Shown here piece after piece: positions 24,004 through 33,186 of a stretch of 64,000 nt of DNA. Numbering within the stretch: the first letter of the stretch is position 1; every line of letters begins with the position of its first letter. Below the pieces are notes generated by a model that saw nothing but the letters and a program-made list of their open reading frames with translations, had not been told where the DNA came from and searched no databases. The position numbers and the translations under genes were made by a program. The stretch covers positions 354,792-418,791 of the forward strand of contig NZ_BOOC01000002.1 of assembly GCF_016863035.1 (NCBI RefSeq). Direction: 5' to 3'. This DNA comes from Microbispora corallina (GTDB taxonomy: Bacteria; Actinomycetota; Actinomycetes; Streptosporangiales; Streptosporangiaceae).

Positions 24004-26253
24004 TCACGGGCGGGCGTGCCGGGCGGCGCCCACGAGCTCGGGCTCCGGCGTCCCGGCGGGCGCGTCCTCCTCGCGGCCCTCGATGGCCAGGTCGGGCAGG
24101 ACGCGGTCGAGCCGGCGGGGGATCCACCAGTTCAGCCTGCCGAGCAGCACCATCGTGGCCGGGACGAGGAAGCCCCTGATCACCGTGGCGTCGACCGCGA
24201 TGGCCACGGCCAGGCCGACGCCGAAGACCTTGACCAGCGGGTCGGGGTAGGCGATGAACGCGGTGAACACCGCCACCATGATCAACGCGGCCGAGGTGAT
24301 GACGCGGCCCGTCGCGCCGAGGCCCTCGGCGACCGCGCGCCGGTTGTCCCCGGTCCGGGCGTACGCCTGCCGCACGGAGGTGAGCAGGAAGACCTCGTAG
24401 TCCATCGACAGCCCGAACAGCACGGCGAACAGCATCAGCGGCACGTACGTGTCGATCGGCACCGAGAAGAACAGCGTGGACAGGTAGGACCCCTCGACCG
24501 ACGGCGGCGGGTCCATGCCGACCAGGCGGCTGCCGAGGCCGTCGGAGAACACCACGGCGAGCGCGCCGAACGCGGCGCCCAGCGAGACCAGGTTCATCAC
24601 GGCGGCCTTGATCGCGACCAGCGGCGCGCGGAAGGCCAGCAGCAGGAGCATCGCGCTCAGCAGCACGACGATGGCGACGACCAGCGGCGTCCTGCCCATG
24701 ATGCGGGCGCCGGCGTCGGACAGGCCGGCCACCTCCCCGCCCACGTGCACGCGGACGCCGGGCACCTGGAGGGCCCGGACCCGCTCGACGACGTCCAGGG
24801 CCCGGTGGTCGCTCGGCGCGTAGTCGGTGACGACCTGGAACAGCACGGACCGGTGGTTCTCGTTCACCTTCGGCGGGGCGACGTACGCGACGCCCTCGGT
24901 GTGCTCCAGCCGCTGGCGGAGCACCTGGACGACCGGGTCCGCCGGGGTGCCGTCCGCGATCGCCCGGTCGGTCTCGGCGACGACCATGAGCGGCCCGTTG
25001 GCCCCCGGCCCGAAGCCCACGTCGATCAGCTCGTACGCCCGGCGGGCGGGGGTGCCCTGGTCGGAGTACCCGGCGTCCAGCGGCCCCAGTTTCAGCGCGG
25101 CCGCCGGGGCGGCGAGGGCCGCCAGCGCCACCACGGTGACGGCCAGCACACGCCACGGGCGGCCGGACACCCAGACGCCCAGCCTGGCCCACCCGCCGGC
25201 CTGGCCGCTCCGGCCCGCGACGCGGCCGGAGAACGGCAGGCGCAGCGCGTTCACGCGGTGCCCGAGCAGGCCCAGCAGAGCGGGCACCAGCGTGAGCGAG
25301 GAGAGCACCGCGCAGACGACGGAGATCCCGGTGAGCCAGCCGAGCGTGATCAGCATCGGGAAGCCGGTGAACATGAGCGCGCTGAGCGCGATGACGACGG
25401 TGCCGCCCGCGAACAGCACGGCGCCGCCCGAGCTCGCGGCCGTCCGCCGCACGGCGTCCCGGACAGGCACCCCGTCCGCGAGGAGCCTGCGGTGCCGGGA
25501 CAGCAGGAACAGGGCGTAATCGATCCCCACGCCGAGGCCGATCATCGTCGCCATGATGGACGCGGACTTCGGCACGTCGATCACATGCCCGAGCAGCGCG
25601 ATCACGCCGAGGCCGACGCCGAGGCTGAGGAGGGCCGTGAAGATCGGCACGAGCGCGGCCACCAGCGTCCCGAAGGCGAACAGCAGCACCAGCAGCGCCA
25701 CCAGGACGCCGGCGATCTCGCTGGTACCGGTCTTGATCTCCTTGTCCGCGGGGGTGGCGGAGGTGGCGGCCACCACCTCGACGCCGGCGTCGGCCGCCGG
25801 TTTGGCGGCGTCGGTGAGCTGCTGCGACAGCTCGCCGAGCCTGGTCGAGTCCTGCCCTCTGAGCCGTACGACGATCGTGCCGATGCGCAGGTTGGAGGAG
25901 ATGCCGCCCACCCGGTACGGCGTCTGGACCTCGGACACGTGGGGCACCCGGCGGATCCCGTCCATGGCCCGCTCGACCGCCCGCCTCGTCGGCGCGTCGA
26001 TCAGCGTGCGGTCCTTGGAGTAGAGGACGACTTGGGCGGTGCCGCCCACGTCGAGCCCCGGGCCGAAGCCCTCCCGCATGAGGTCGTGCGCGCGCTGGGC
26101 GTCGCTGCCGGGGATGGCCACGTTGTTGGTGACCGGCCTGCCCCACACCAGCGTGCCCGCGGTCAGCAGGCCCGCCGCGAGCACCCACAGCGCCAGCACG
26201 ATCCTGCCGTGGCGCGCGCACCAGCCGCCCAGCCGTCCCAAAAGCTCGCTCAT
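24004..26253 (-). CDS. MMPL/RND family transporter
   Basis: A 749-residue inner-membrane protein of the actinobacterial MMPL family. It has the RND duplication: TM1 (IVLALWVLAAGLLTAGTLVW), a large outside domain, five clustered helices including MATMIGLGVGIDYALFLLSR (the GxGxDY proton-relay motif of half one), and a second half with LFGLSMDYEVFLLTSVRQAY. Such proteins export lipids or hydrophobic compounds using the proton gradient. ATG 26253 is selected because the transmembrane start follows within 17 residues. It is divergent from a TetR gene with a 14-bp palindrome between them, so it is probably TetR-repressed. Confidence 0.9.
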   Translation of the reverse strand: MSELLGRLGGWCARHGRIVLALWVLAAGLLTAGTLVWGRPVTNNVAIPGSDAQRAHDLMREGFGPGLDVGGTAQVVLYSKDRTLIDAPTRRAVERAMDGIRRVPHVSEVQTPYRVGGISSNLRIGTIVVRLRGQDSTRLGELSQQLTDAAKPAADAGVEVVAATSATPADKEIKTGTSEIAGVLVALLVLLFAFGTLVAALVPIFTALLSLGVGLGVIALLGHVIDVPKSASIMATMIGLGVGIDYALFLLSRHRRLLADGVPVRDAVRRTAASSGGAVLFAGGTVVIALSALMFTGFPMLITLGWLTGISVVCAVLSSLTLVPALLGLLGHRVNALRLPFSGRVAGRSGQAGGWARLGVWVSGRPWRVLAVTVVALAALAAPAAALKLGPLDAGYSDQGTPARRAYELIDVGFGPGANGPLMVVAETDRAIADGTPADPVVQVLRQRLEHTEGVAYVAPPKVNENHRSVLFQVVTDYAPSDHRALDVVERVRALQVPGVRVHVGGEVAGLSDAGARIMGRTPLVVAIVVLLSAMLLLLAFRAPLVAIKAAVMNLVSLGAAFGALAVVFSDGLGSRLVGMDPPPSVEGSYLSTLFFSVPIDTYVPLMLFAVLFGLSMDYEVFLLTSVRQAYARTGDNRRAVAEGLGATGRVITSAALIMVAVFTAFIAYPDPLVKVFGVGLAVAIAVDATVIRGFLVPATMVLLGRLNWWIPRRLDRVLPDLAIEGREEDAPAGTPEPELVGAARHARP

Positions 26254-26294
26254 CGTTGACCGCCTGTTTGGGGAGCGTGTCCGAATAGCCGTCC

Positions 26295-26308
26295 TGTACG
26301 GCCGTACA
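26295..26308. promoter_or_regulatory. 14-bp perfect palindrome, candidate TetR operator
   Basis: TGTACGGCCGTACA, perfectly symmetrical, lies between the MMPL and TetR starts, 42 bases before the transporter start and 54 before the regulator. Confidence 0.7.
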
Positions 26309-26361
26309 ATACGAGCGTAGGCGGATGAGATCTGAAATGCTGTAGCCCGCGGGGAAATGAG

Positions 26362-26904
26362 ATGATGACCACACTGGACCAGGGGAACGAGACCCGTTCC
26401 CGCATCCTCGCGGCCGCCCGGGACCTGTTCGCCCAGCGCGGCTACGCCGCCGTCTCCCTGGCCGACATCGCGGCGGCCGTCGGGCTGACGAAGACCGCGG
26501 TGGCCTACCACTTCCATCCGAAGGACCGGCTGGCGGCGGAGATCATCGCACCGGCGGCCGACGACCTGATCGCGCTGCTGGGCCGGGAGTTCCCCGACGG
26601 CCCGGCCTTCCTCAGGGCGTTCACGTCCTTCGCGGTGAGGCACCGCGCCGTCATCCGGTTGCTCACCGAGGACATCGGCGGCGCCGACAACGCCCCGCCC
26701 GGCAGCCCCGGCGAGGCACTCCGGGAATTCGGCAGAGAACTATTCACGAAACTCGCCGGGCCGGATCCCACCCCCGAGGCCCGGGTCCGCGCCTGGGCGG
26801 CGCTCGGATCCGTCCAGTCGGCGGTGGTCAAAACCATGGATCTGCCCGCTGAGACGGTCGAACACGCGCTCGCAGAGGCGGCTGTGGCGATTCTGCACAA
26901 TTGA
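26362..26904 (+). CDS. TetR family regulator of the MMPL transporter
   Basis: A 180-residue repressor. HTH: SRILAAARDLFAQRGYAAVS and LADIAAAVGLTKTAVAYHFH; the short C-terminal domain (AFTSFAVRHRAVIRLLTEDI, SVQSAVVKTMDLPAETVEHA) is the ligand pocket. Divergent position and the palindrome between them make control of the transporter likely. Two ATGs in a row (26362, 26365) are equivalent starts. The following LAL gene is about 120 bases away and probably separate. Confidence 0.87.
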   Translation: MMTTLDQGNETRSRILAAARDLFAQRGYAAVSLADIAAAVGLTKTAVAYHFHPKDRLAAEIIAPAADDLIALLGREFPDGPAFLRAFTSFAVRHRAVIRLLTEDIGGADNAPPGSPGEALREFGRELFTKLAGPDPTPEARVRAWAALGSVQSAVVKTMDLPAETVEHALAEAAVAILHN

Positions 26905-27021
26905 TATCCGAATTCCCTTGCGATCTGCGGGATCCGGAGTCACATTTCCTGTGAACGTTCAAGCTTTCCGCCGCGTCTTCTTGACACCAGCGGGGACGGA
27001 AGAGGAAGGCGGGACAGCGCA

Positions 27022-29613
27022 GTGGGGCGTGCCGGGATCCTGGAGCAGGTCATATCGGCCCTGGCGCGGACGCCGCGGACCGTCCTCGTCTGCGGCGAGG
27101 CCGGGATCGGGAAGACCCGTCTGCTCGGGGAGGCGGCGGCCGGGCTGCCCGGCTTCCGGGTGCTGCGCGGACAGGCCCGCGAGTTGGACGGCGGCCGGGC
27201 CTACGCGCCGCTCGCGGGAGCGCTGGAGACCCTGCGCGGGGAGGGGGGCGAGACCGGGGAGGCCCTGGCCGCGCTCGAGGACGCAATCGACCGGGCCGCC
27301 CTCGGCGCCACCTCGCCCGCCCCCGCCGCCCTGGCGGCCCGGCTGTTCGAGTCGCTGCCCGGGCCCACGCTGATCGCCCTCGACGACCTCCACCTTGCCG
27401 ACGCCGACACGCTCAGCGTGCTGGGGGCGCTGCCCCGGCGGTTCCCCTGGATCTCGATCCTCGGGACCGCCCGCACGCCGCCCTCGCTCGAGGTCGACCT
27501 CGCCGTACGGCTCGACCCGCTGACGCCGGCCGAGGTGGCCGCGATGGTCACCGCCCTGCTCGGGCGCACGCCCAGCGACATCGTGCTGCGGCGCGTCCAC
27601 GAGGCCAGCCGGGGCAACCCGTGGTTCGTCCAGGAGGCCGTGCTCACGCTCCTCCAGGGCGGCGCGGTCCGGTCGGCCGTCCCCGGTCCCCGGCGCGGCG
27701 CCATCCTCAGCCGTCTGTTCCAGCGCGACCAGGGCGGGCGCGACCTCGCCCGGGTCCTGGCGGCCGTGTCGCGCACGCGGGAGACCGCCGCCCTCCCCGA
27801 GCTGGCCGAGCTGGCCGGGCTCCCGCTCCCCACGGCCGAGCGAGCGATCGAGGGCCTGGTGCGCGACGGCGTCGTCACCCGCACGGGCGAGGCGTACGCG
27901 CTGACGCACCCGCTCGTCGCCGAGGCGCTGTACCAGGACCTCGGGGTGGTCGGGCGCCGGGAGGTCCACGGGCGGATCGCCGCGATGCTGGAGCGCGACG
28001 GCCTGAGCGGCTCGCGGCGGGTGCTGGAGTGGGCCACCCACGTGGCCGAGTCCGGGACGCCCGCGGCCCTGCCCGCCGTCCTGCGCGCCGCCGAGCTGAC
28101 CCGCTGGACCGCGCCCCTGTCGGCCGCCCACTGGTACGGCAGGGCCGCCGAGCTCACCAGCGAGCGGGGCGAGCTGCTGGCCCGGCAGGCCATGGCGTAC
28201 TGGAAGGGCTCCCGGCCGGCGCTCGCGCTCAACTCGGCCCAGCGGGCGCTCGCCGTGCTGACACCCGGACGCCGGCACACCCGCACCGCCTACACCGCGG
28301 TCGGCGCGGCCCACGCCATGGGCTGGTACGAGGTGGCGCTCGACGTCGCCAGGCGGGCGCTTCCCGAGGCCGACGACCCGACCGCGCTGTTCGCGCAGCG
28401 GGCGCTCATCGACGCGGAGCTGGGCCGGCCGTCCCAGGAGGCGGCCCGCCGCGGCTGGGAGGGGCTGGCCGACTGCCCGCCTGAGGACCGGGTCATCACC
28501 GCGGGGTGCCTGGCCCTCCATGCCCTGATCGAGGGCGACTGGCCGCTGACGCAGAAGGCGCTGGACGACCTGCTCGCGTTCGCGGCGGCGCTGCCCCCCG
28601 GCGCCCGGCTGGCCTCGCTCGAGTCCGCCGCGCACGTCCTCACGATCGCGGGGGTGCGCACCCGCGCGGTCGAGCTGCTCGACCAGGCCGAGCAGATCCA
28701 CCGCGGCCTCGGCTGGCACGACATCGCCGGTCAGCACGTGCGGACCACGGCGGTGCTGCGCCGCCTGGGCGGCGAGTGGGCGCGCGCCCTGGAGGAGATC
28801 GCGCCCGCGGAGAGCGCGCTGGCCGATGCCGGGCTGCTGGAGAACCGGGCGCTGCTGCGCAACATCGAGCTGGACATCCTGCTCGACCAGGGCCGGTACG
28901 ACGAGGCGGCCCGCGTGCTCGCCGAGCCCCCGCCCGAGTGCGCCCTGCAGGTGGGCCTGCGGTGCGTCTCCCGCGCCCGGCTCGCCCTCGGCCGCGGCGA
29001 CCACGCGACCGCGCGGCGCGAGCTGGACCGGGCCGCCGCCTTCGGCGTGCCCGAGGTGCTCCACCGGGCCCTCGCCGTCCGGGTGCTGCTGCACGCCGCG
29101 ACGAGGGACGCGCAGGCCTGCGTGGCGACGGCGGCCCGGCTCGACGAGGTGTCCGCGGACGGGACCCCCCGGGCCGTCATGGCCGCCCACATCGCGGTCG
29201 GCTGGGCCTGCCGGGACCGCGACCGGGCGGGCGCCGCCCTGGAGCTGGCCCGCGCGGACGGCCTGCCGTTCGAGGAGGCGCGGGCCCGGCTGGTACTCGG
29301 CGTGCTGGGCGACCGGTCCCAGCTCCCCCGCGCCCACGCGACGTTCGACCGGCTCGGCGCGGCGCCCTGGCGGACGATCGCCGAGCGGCACCTGCGGGCC
29401 GCCGGCCTCCCCGTCGAGCCGTCGGGCGACCTCACCCCGAGCGAGCGCCGGGTGATCGAGCTGGTCGCCGGCGGTCTCAGCAACCCGCAGATCGCCGAGG
29501 AGTTGCACTACAGCCGCAAGACCGTGGAGGTCTACCTGACCCGCGTCTACGCCAAGACCGGGTTCCGCTCCCGCGTCGAACTCGCCCTCGCCGTCGAGCG
29601 CGGCGAGCTGTGA
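27022..29613 (+). CDS. LAL-type LuxR regulator (AAA ATPase, large)
   Basis: An 863-residue STAND-type regulator. Walker A is CGEAGIGKTRLLGEA (Lys31), Walker B LIALDDLHLADADTLSVLGA, followed by winged-helix and about 500 residues of TPR-like helical repeats. The C-terminal LuxR HTH is LTPSERRVIELVAGGLSNPQ plus IAEELHYSRKTVEVYLTRVY. LAL proteins are large ATP-dependent activators, often of secondary metabolism or sugar genes. GTG start with AGGAAGG/GGGA upstream. The MBL-fold gene 78 bases downstream has a TAGGGA/TCCCTA palindrome in its promoter and is the first candidate target. Confidence 0.9.
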   Translation: MGRAGILEQVISALARTPRTVLVCGEAGIGKTRLLGEAAAGLPGFRVLRGQARELDGGRAYAPLAGALETLRGEGGETGEALAALEDAIDRAALGATSPAPAALAARLFESLPGPTLIALDDLHLADADTLSVLGALPRRFPWISILGTARTPPSLEVDLAVRLDPLTPAEVAAMVTALLGRTPSDIVLRRVHEASRGNPWFVQEAVLTLLQGGAVRSAVPGPRRGAILSRLFQRDQGGRDLARVLAAVSRTRETAALPELAELAGLPLPTAERAIEGLVRDGVVTRTGEAYALTHPLVAEALYQDLGVVGRREVHGRIAAMLERDGLSGSRRVLEWATHVAESGTPAALPAVLRAAELTRWTAPLSAAHWYGRAAELTSERGELLARQAMAYWKGSRPALALNSAQRALAVLTPGRRHTRTAYTAVGAAHAMGWYEVALDVARRALPEADDPTALFAQRALIDAELGRPSQEAARRGWEGLADCPPEDRVITAGCLALHALIEGDWPLTQKALDDLLAFAAALPPGARLASLESAAHVLTIAGVRTRAVELLDQAEQIHRGLGWHDIAGQHVRTTAVLRRLGGEWARALEEIAPAESALADAGLLENRALLRNIELDILLDQGRYDEAARVLAEPPPECALQVGLRCVSRARLALGRGDHATARRELDRAAAFGVPEVLHRALAVRVLLHAATRDAQACVATAARLDEVSADGTPRAVMAAHIAVGWACRDRDRAGAALELARADGLPFEEARARLVLGVLGDRSQLPRAHATFDRLGAAPWRTIAERHLRAAGLPVEPSGDLTPSERRVIELVAGGLSNPQIAEELHYSRKTVEVYLTRVYAKTGFRSRVELALAVERGEL

Positions 29614-29641
29614 CGGCTGATTCGCGGTGAAAGCGGGACTC

Positions 29642-29655
29642 TAGGGAGGTCCCTA
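29642..29655 (+). promoter_or_regulatory. TAGGGA-GG-TCCCTA palindrome before MBL-fold gene
   Basis: 6-bp perfect arms with a 2-bp spacer, 36 bases before the ATG of the MBL-fold gene. Position is consistent with an activator site; binding by the LAL protein encoded just upstream is inference. Confidence 0.5.
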
Positions 29656-29691
29656 CTGGGCCTCCCCCGGCGAGGAGGCCAGGCTCGGGGC

Positions 29692-31014
29692 ATGGATACA
29701 CCGATCCTTCAGTACGCCGACAAGCTGTGGCGTGGTTCGGTGCGCCCCGACGAGGTGCCCCTCTCCGAGCTGCGCCGCGGCGGCGCCCAGGAGATCACGT
29801 ACGGCGTGGCCATGTGGCCGGCCTCCGGCAACGTGTACGCGGTCCGCGGCGAGGACGGGCTGGCGCTCTTCGACACGGGCAACGCGCTCGACGCCCCGGC
29901 GATGTACCGGGCGATCAGAGGCTGGTGCGACCAGACCGTCAAGTACGCCGTCTTCTCCCACGGCCACCTCGACCACGTGTCGGGCATGGAGGGCTTCGAC
30001 GAGGAGCCGGGACCGCGGCCGACCGTGGTGGCCCAGGAGGGCGTCGCCCGCCGGTTCGTCCGGTACGCCCGGACGGCCGGGTACAACACGGTCGTCGACC
30101 AGCGGGAGAACGGCTTCGTCCGCATGGGCTGGCCGAACACCTACCGGACCCCGGACCTGACGTACGAGGACCGGCTCACGCTCTCGCTCGGGGACGTGAC
30201 GCTCCAGCTCCGCCACGCCCTCGGCGAGACCGACGACGCCACCTGGGCCTTCCTGCCCGAACGCGGCGTGCTGCTGACCGGCGACCTGTTCGTGTGGGCC
30301 GTCCCGGGGGCGGGCGACCCGCAGAAGGTCCAGCGGTACCCCGACGAGTGGGCGGTCGCGCTGCGCCGCATGGCGACCCTCGACGCCGACATCCTGCTCC
30401 CCGGCCACGGGCTCCCGATCGCGGGAGCCGCCCGGGTGCGGCGGGCGCTGACCGACACCGCCGACTACCTCGACAGCCTGGTCGAGCAGACCCTCGACCT
30501 GATGAACGCGGGGGCGCGCCTGGACGAGATCCTGCACGCGGTCACCCCGCCCCCCGAGCTGGCCGACCGGGCCTACCTGCGGCCCCACTACGACGAGCCG
30601 GAGTTCATCGTCCGCAACGTGTGGCGGCTGCACGGCGGCTGGCACGACGGCAACCCGGCGCACCTCAAGCCGGCCCCGGACGCCGTGTTCGCCCGCGCGG
30701 TCGCCGAGCTGTCGGCCGGGGCCGGCACGGTCGCCGGACGGGCGGTCGAGGCCGCCGCCGACGGCGACCTGCGCCTGGCCTGCCAGCTCGCCGAACTGGC
30801 CGCGCAGGCCGCGCCCGACGACCACAAGGTCCACGAGATCAGGGCACTGGTCTACGCGCTGCGCGTGCAGCAGGAGCCCGGCGCCATCGCCCGCGGCGTG
30901 TACGCGTGGGCCGCGGCCGAGTCCCGCAGCAAGATCACCGGACTCGATCTCCTCGACGTCTACCACGAGGTGACGGGCGGCCGGCTGTGGTGGATGCCCA
31001 GCTCCGCCTGTTGA
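29692..31014 (+). CDS. MBL-fold hydrolase with alkyl-sulfatase dimerisation domain
   Basis: A 440-residue protein. The metallo-beta-lactamase domain has FSHGHLDHVSGMEGF (HxHxDH zinc motif), LRHALGETDDATW, LLTGDLFVWAVPGAGDP (Asp) and ILLPGHGLPI (last His). A C-terminal helical region (HYDEPEFIVRNVWRLHGGWH, AAQAAPDDHKVHEIRALVYA) matches the alkyl-sulfatase dimerisation domain. No signal peptide and no sterol-carrier C-terminal domain, so it is shorter than SdsA1-type alkylsulfatases (about 650). The natural substrate is unclear; hydrolysis of a sulfate ester or related compound is a guess. A strong hairpin follows the stop. Confidence 0.85.
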   Translation: MDTPILQYADKLWRGSVRPDEVPLSELRRGGAQEITYGVAMWPASGNVYAVRGEDGLALFDTGNALDAPAMYRAIRGWCDQTVKYAVFSHGHLDHVSGMEGFDEEPGPRPTVVAQEGVARRFVRYARTAGYNTVVDQRENGFVRMGWPNTYRTPDLTYEDRLTLSLGDVTLQLRHALGETDDATWAFLPERGVLLTGDLFVWAVPGAGDPQKVQRYPDEWAVALRRMATLDADILLPGHGLPIAGAARVRRALTDTADYLDSLVEQTLDLMNAGARLDEILHAVTPPPELADRAYLRPHYDEPEFIVRNVWRLHGGWHDGNPAHLKPAPDAVFARAVAELSAGAGTVAGRAVEAAADGDLRLACQLAELAAQAAPDDHKVHEIRALVYALRVQQEPGAIARGVYAWAAAESRSKITGLDLLDVYHEVTGGRLWWMPSSAC

Positions 31015-31016
31015 GC

Positions 31017-31056
31017 CCGGCCGGCGGGCACGAGGAGGGGAGTGCCCGCCGGCCGG
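31017..31056 (+). terminator. 14-bp perfect hairpin after MBL-fold gene
   Basis: CCGGCCGGCGGGCA (31017-31030) pairs with TGCCCGCCGGCCGG (31043-31056), loop 12 bases. It begins right after the stop codon and ends 13 bases before the next start, so the next gene must have its own promoter within or just after the stem. Confidence 0.7.
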
Positions 31057-31069
31057 TACCCTTCCTGTC

Positions 31070-31897
31070 GTGCTGGAACAGATCACGGCGACGCGGTACG
31101 TCGCGCCGCTGCGCGAGGGCGGGTCGCTGCCCGGCGTCATGGAGGCCGACGACCTGGGCACCTATGTCGTGAAGTTCCGGGGCGCCGGGCAGGGCCGCCG
31201 GGTGCTGGTGGCGGAGGTCCTCTGCGCCGAGCTGGCCCGCCGGTTCGGCTTCGCCACCCCCGAGCTCAAGGTCATCGACCTCGACCCGCAGCTCGGGGCG
31301 CGCGAGCCGGACGAGGAGATCCAGGATCTGCTCACCGCGAGCGCCGGGCACAACCTCGCCGTCGACTTCCTGCCGGGAGCGCTCGGGTTCGACCCGCTGG
31401 CCTGGGAGCCCGACCCGTGGTTCGCCTCCCGGGTGCTGTGGTTCGACGCGTTCGTCCACAACGTCGACCGGAGCTGGCGCAACCCCAACCTGCTCGTCTG
31501 GCACGGCGGCGTGTGGCTCATCGACCACGGCGCCGCCCTCTGGTTCCACCACAACTGGCCGACGGCCGACCCCCGCCGCCGCTTCGACGGCCGCGACCAC
31601 GTCCTCGCGCCGTTCGCCACCAAGCTCGCCGAGGCGGACGCAGAGCTGGCCGAGGCCGTCACCCCCGAGCTGCTGGAGACGGCGGCCGCGCTCGTCCCGG
31701 ACGAGTGGCTGGAGGACGAGCCCGGCTTCGCGTCCGCCGGCGACGTGCGGCGGGCGTACGTGGACCACCTGCTGGCGCGGGCGGCGGGACCGCGGGACTG
31801 GCTCCCGGACCCGGCTCAGGCGGCCCCGCCCCCGCCGAGGCGCGAACGCGGCACGATCGGCGGGTTCTGGCGGACGGCCAGGGGCGAGGGGCGATGA
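31070..31897 (+). CDS. HipA-like kinase domain protein
   Basis: A 275-residue protein of the short HipA-like kinase family. MEADDLGTYVVKFRGAGQGR is the glycine/Lys ATP-binding start, LAVDFLPGALGFDPL lies in the middle, WFDAFVHNVDRSWRNPNLLV contains the catalytic HNxDR..NPN pattern (Asp and Asn of HipA-type kinases) and VWLIDHGAALWFHHNW the Mg-binding Asp. Unlike toxin HipA it lacks the N-terminal HipA domain and no HipB antitoxin is adjacent. It is coupled by ATGA to a DUF3037 gene, a pairing seen widely in bacteria but without assigned function. TACCCT ends 7 bases before the GTG, so leaderless translation is plausible. Confidence 0.8.
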   Translation: MLEQITATRYVAPLREGGSLPGVMEADDLGTYVVKFRGAGQGRRVLVAEVLCAELARRFGFATPELKVIDLDPQLGAREPDEEIQDLLTASAGHNLAVDFLPGALGFDPLAWEPDPWFASRVLWFDAFVHNVDRSWRNPNLLVWHGGVWLIDHGAALWFHHNWPTADPRRRFDGRDHVLAPFATKLAEADAELAEAVTPELLETAAALVPDEWLEDEPGFASAGDVRRAYVDHLLARAAGPRDWLPDPAQAAPPPPRRERGTIGGFWRTARGEGR

Positions 31898-32289
31898 CCG
31901 GGATGACCAGGGACGTCTACGAGTACGCGGTGATCCGCGTCGTCCCCAGCGTCGAGCGGGGCGAGCTGCTCAACGCCGGGGTGATCGTGTACTGCCAGCC
32001 GCGCGGCTACCTGTGCGCCCGCGTCGAGCTGGACGAGGACCGGCTGCTCGCGCTGGGCTGCCCGGTCGACCTGCCCGGCGTGCGCCACGCGCTGTCCGCG
32101 TACGAGGACGCCTGCGGCGAGGAGGCGGGGCCGCTGCGCGGCGAGCCGCTCGGCAGCCGGTTCCGCTGGCTGACGGCGCCGAGGAGCACGGTGGTGCAGA
32201 CGGGCCCGGTGCACGCCGGGCTCACCGGCGACCCGGCCGCCGAACTGGAGCGCCTGCTGGCCCGGCTGGTCAGAACAGCACGGACATGA
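31894..32289 (+). CDS. DUF3037 family protein, partner of HipA-like kinase
   Basis: A 131-residue protein; YEYAVIRVVPSVERGELLNA followed by GVIVYCQPRGYLCARVELDE is the DUF3037 (PF11236) signature. Function unknown; it always tends to follow the HipA-like gene, suggesting a substrate or regulator of the kinase. Translation starts within the kinase stop codon (ATGA); a second ATG nine bases later is possible. Its 3' end overlaps the convergent acetyltransferase gene by 20 bases. Confidence 0.85.
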   Translation: MTGMTRDVYEYAVIRVVPSVERGELLNAGVIVYCQPRGYLCARVELDEDRLLALGCPVDLPGVRHALSAYEDACGEEAGPLRGEPLGSRFRWLTAPRSTVVQTGPVHAGLTGDPAAELERLLARLVRTART

Positions 32290-33115
32290 ACGTGTCGACC
32301 TCCTGGAACCCGACCCGCCGGTAGGCGGCCCTGGCCGGGAGGTTGAAGTCGTTCACGTAGAGCGTGACGAGCGGGGCGAAGTACTTGAGCGCCTGCTCGA
32401 CGACGGCGGCCATCCCGGCGGCCGCGTGACCGCGTCCCCGCATCTCGGGGTGGACCCACACGCCCTGGATCTGGCACGCCTGCGGGGTGACCGCGCCGAT
32501 CTCGGCCTTGAACACCACCTGGCCGTCCTCGATGCGGGCGTACGACCGGCCGATGCGGATGAGCTCGGCCACCCGCGACCGGTAGAGCGCGCCGCCGTCC
32601 CCGTTGTCCGGCGAGACGCCCACCTCCTCGGTGAACATCGCCACGCAGGCCGGCAGCAGGATGCCGAACTCCTCGGGCCGGACCCGCCGGACGAGCGGGT
32701 CGGGCTCGACGGCGGGGGCCGACCCGGTGGCCATCACGGGCTGCGCCCAGCGGACGGCCCGGGCGCTGCCCCAGTGCGGCTCCAGCCGCTCCCACAGCTG
32801 CTCGACCGCCCCGGCCGGGCCGACGATGGACGAGCAGCGCCGGCCCTGCTTGCGGGCCCGGTCGGCGAACGCGTGCACGGCGTCGCGCGAGGCGTTGACC
32901 GGCACCATGTTGGCGCCGGCGTAGCACAGGGACGTCAGGCCGCCGCGCGGCCCGTATCCCCACATCTGGCCGCCGAGCCGCGACGGGGCGAGACCCACGG
33001 TCCTGACCCGGGATGCGACGAATACGTTGGCGACCGGATCGGCGTCGAGGAGCGCGAGCACCTCGTCACGATCGTTGTCGTCGAGCACGCGCGACGCCGA
33101 TGTACGCAGCATCAC
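32270..33115 (-). CDS. GNAT acetyltransferase with N-terminal DUF4081
   Basis: A 281-residue, two-domain protein. Residues 1-120 (VLDDNDRDEVLALLDADPVA, then NVFVASRVRTVGL) are DUF4081, the C-terminal half a GNAT: QIQGVWVHPEMRGRGHAAAG is the acetyl-CoA loop and LYVNDFNLPARAAYRRVGFQ the motif-B end. This architecture is typical of actinobacteria and commonly lies near ispG, as here, which hints at a conserved housekeeping role not yet defined. GTG 33115 or ATG 33112 can start it; TAGGCT ends 7 bases before the GTG on the coding strand and no ribosome-binding site is visible. Confidence 0.85.
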   Translation of the reverse strand: MMLRTSASRVLDDNDRDEVLALLDADPVANVFVASRVRTVGLAPSRLGGQMWGYGPRGGLTSLCYAGANMVPVNASRDAVHAFADRARKQGRRCSSIVGPAGAVEQLWERLEPHWGSARAVRWAQPVMATGSAPAVEPDPLVRRVRPEEFGILLPACVAMFTEEVGVSPDNGDGGALYRSRVAELIRIGRSYARIEDGQVVFKAEIGAVTPQACQIQGVWVHPEMRGRGHAAAGMAAVVEQALKYFAPLVTLYVNDFNLPARAAYRRVGFQEVDTFMSVLF

Positions 33116-33186
33116 GAGGGCCAGCCTACGCGACCTCGCCGATTTTGGGAGTTACCGGCTCGGTGAGCGGTCCGGGCGTCCGGCGC

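Noticed and set aside
26959..29508. An 849-codon open frame antisense to the LAL regulator, and similar long antisense frames at many genes
   Set aside because: High GC leaves few stop codons opposite genes. The translation is Arg/Gly/Pro/Glu-rich without motifs, while the plus-strand frame has full LAL motifs.
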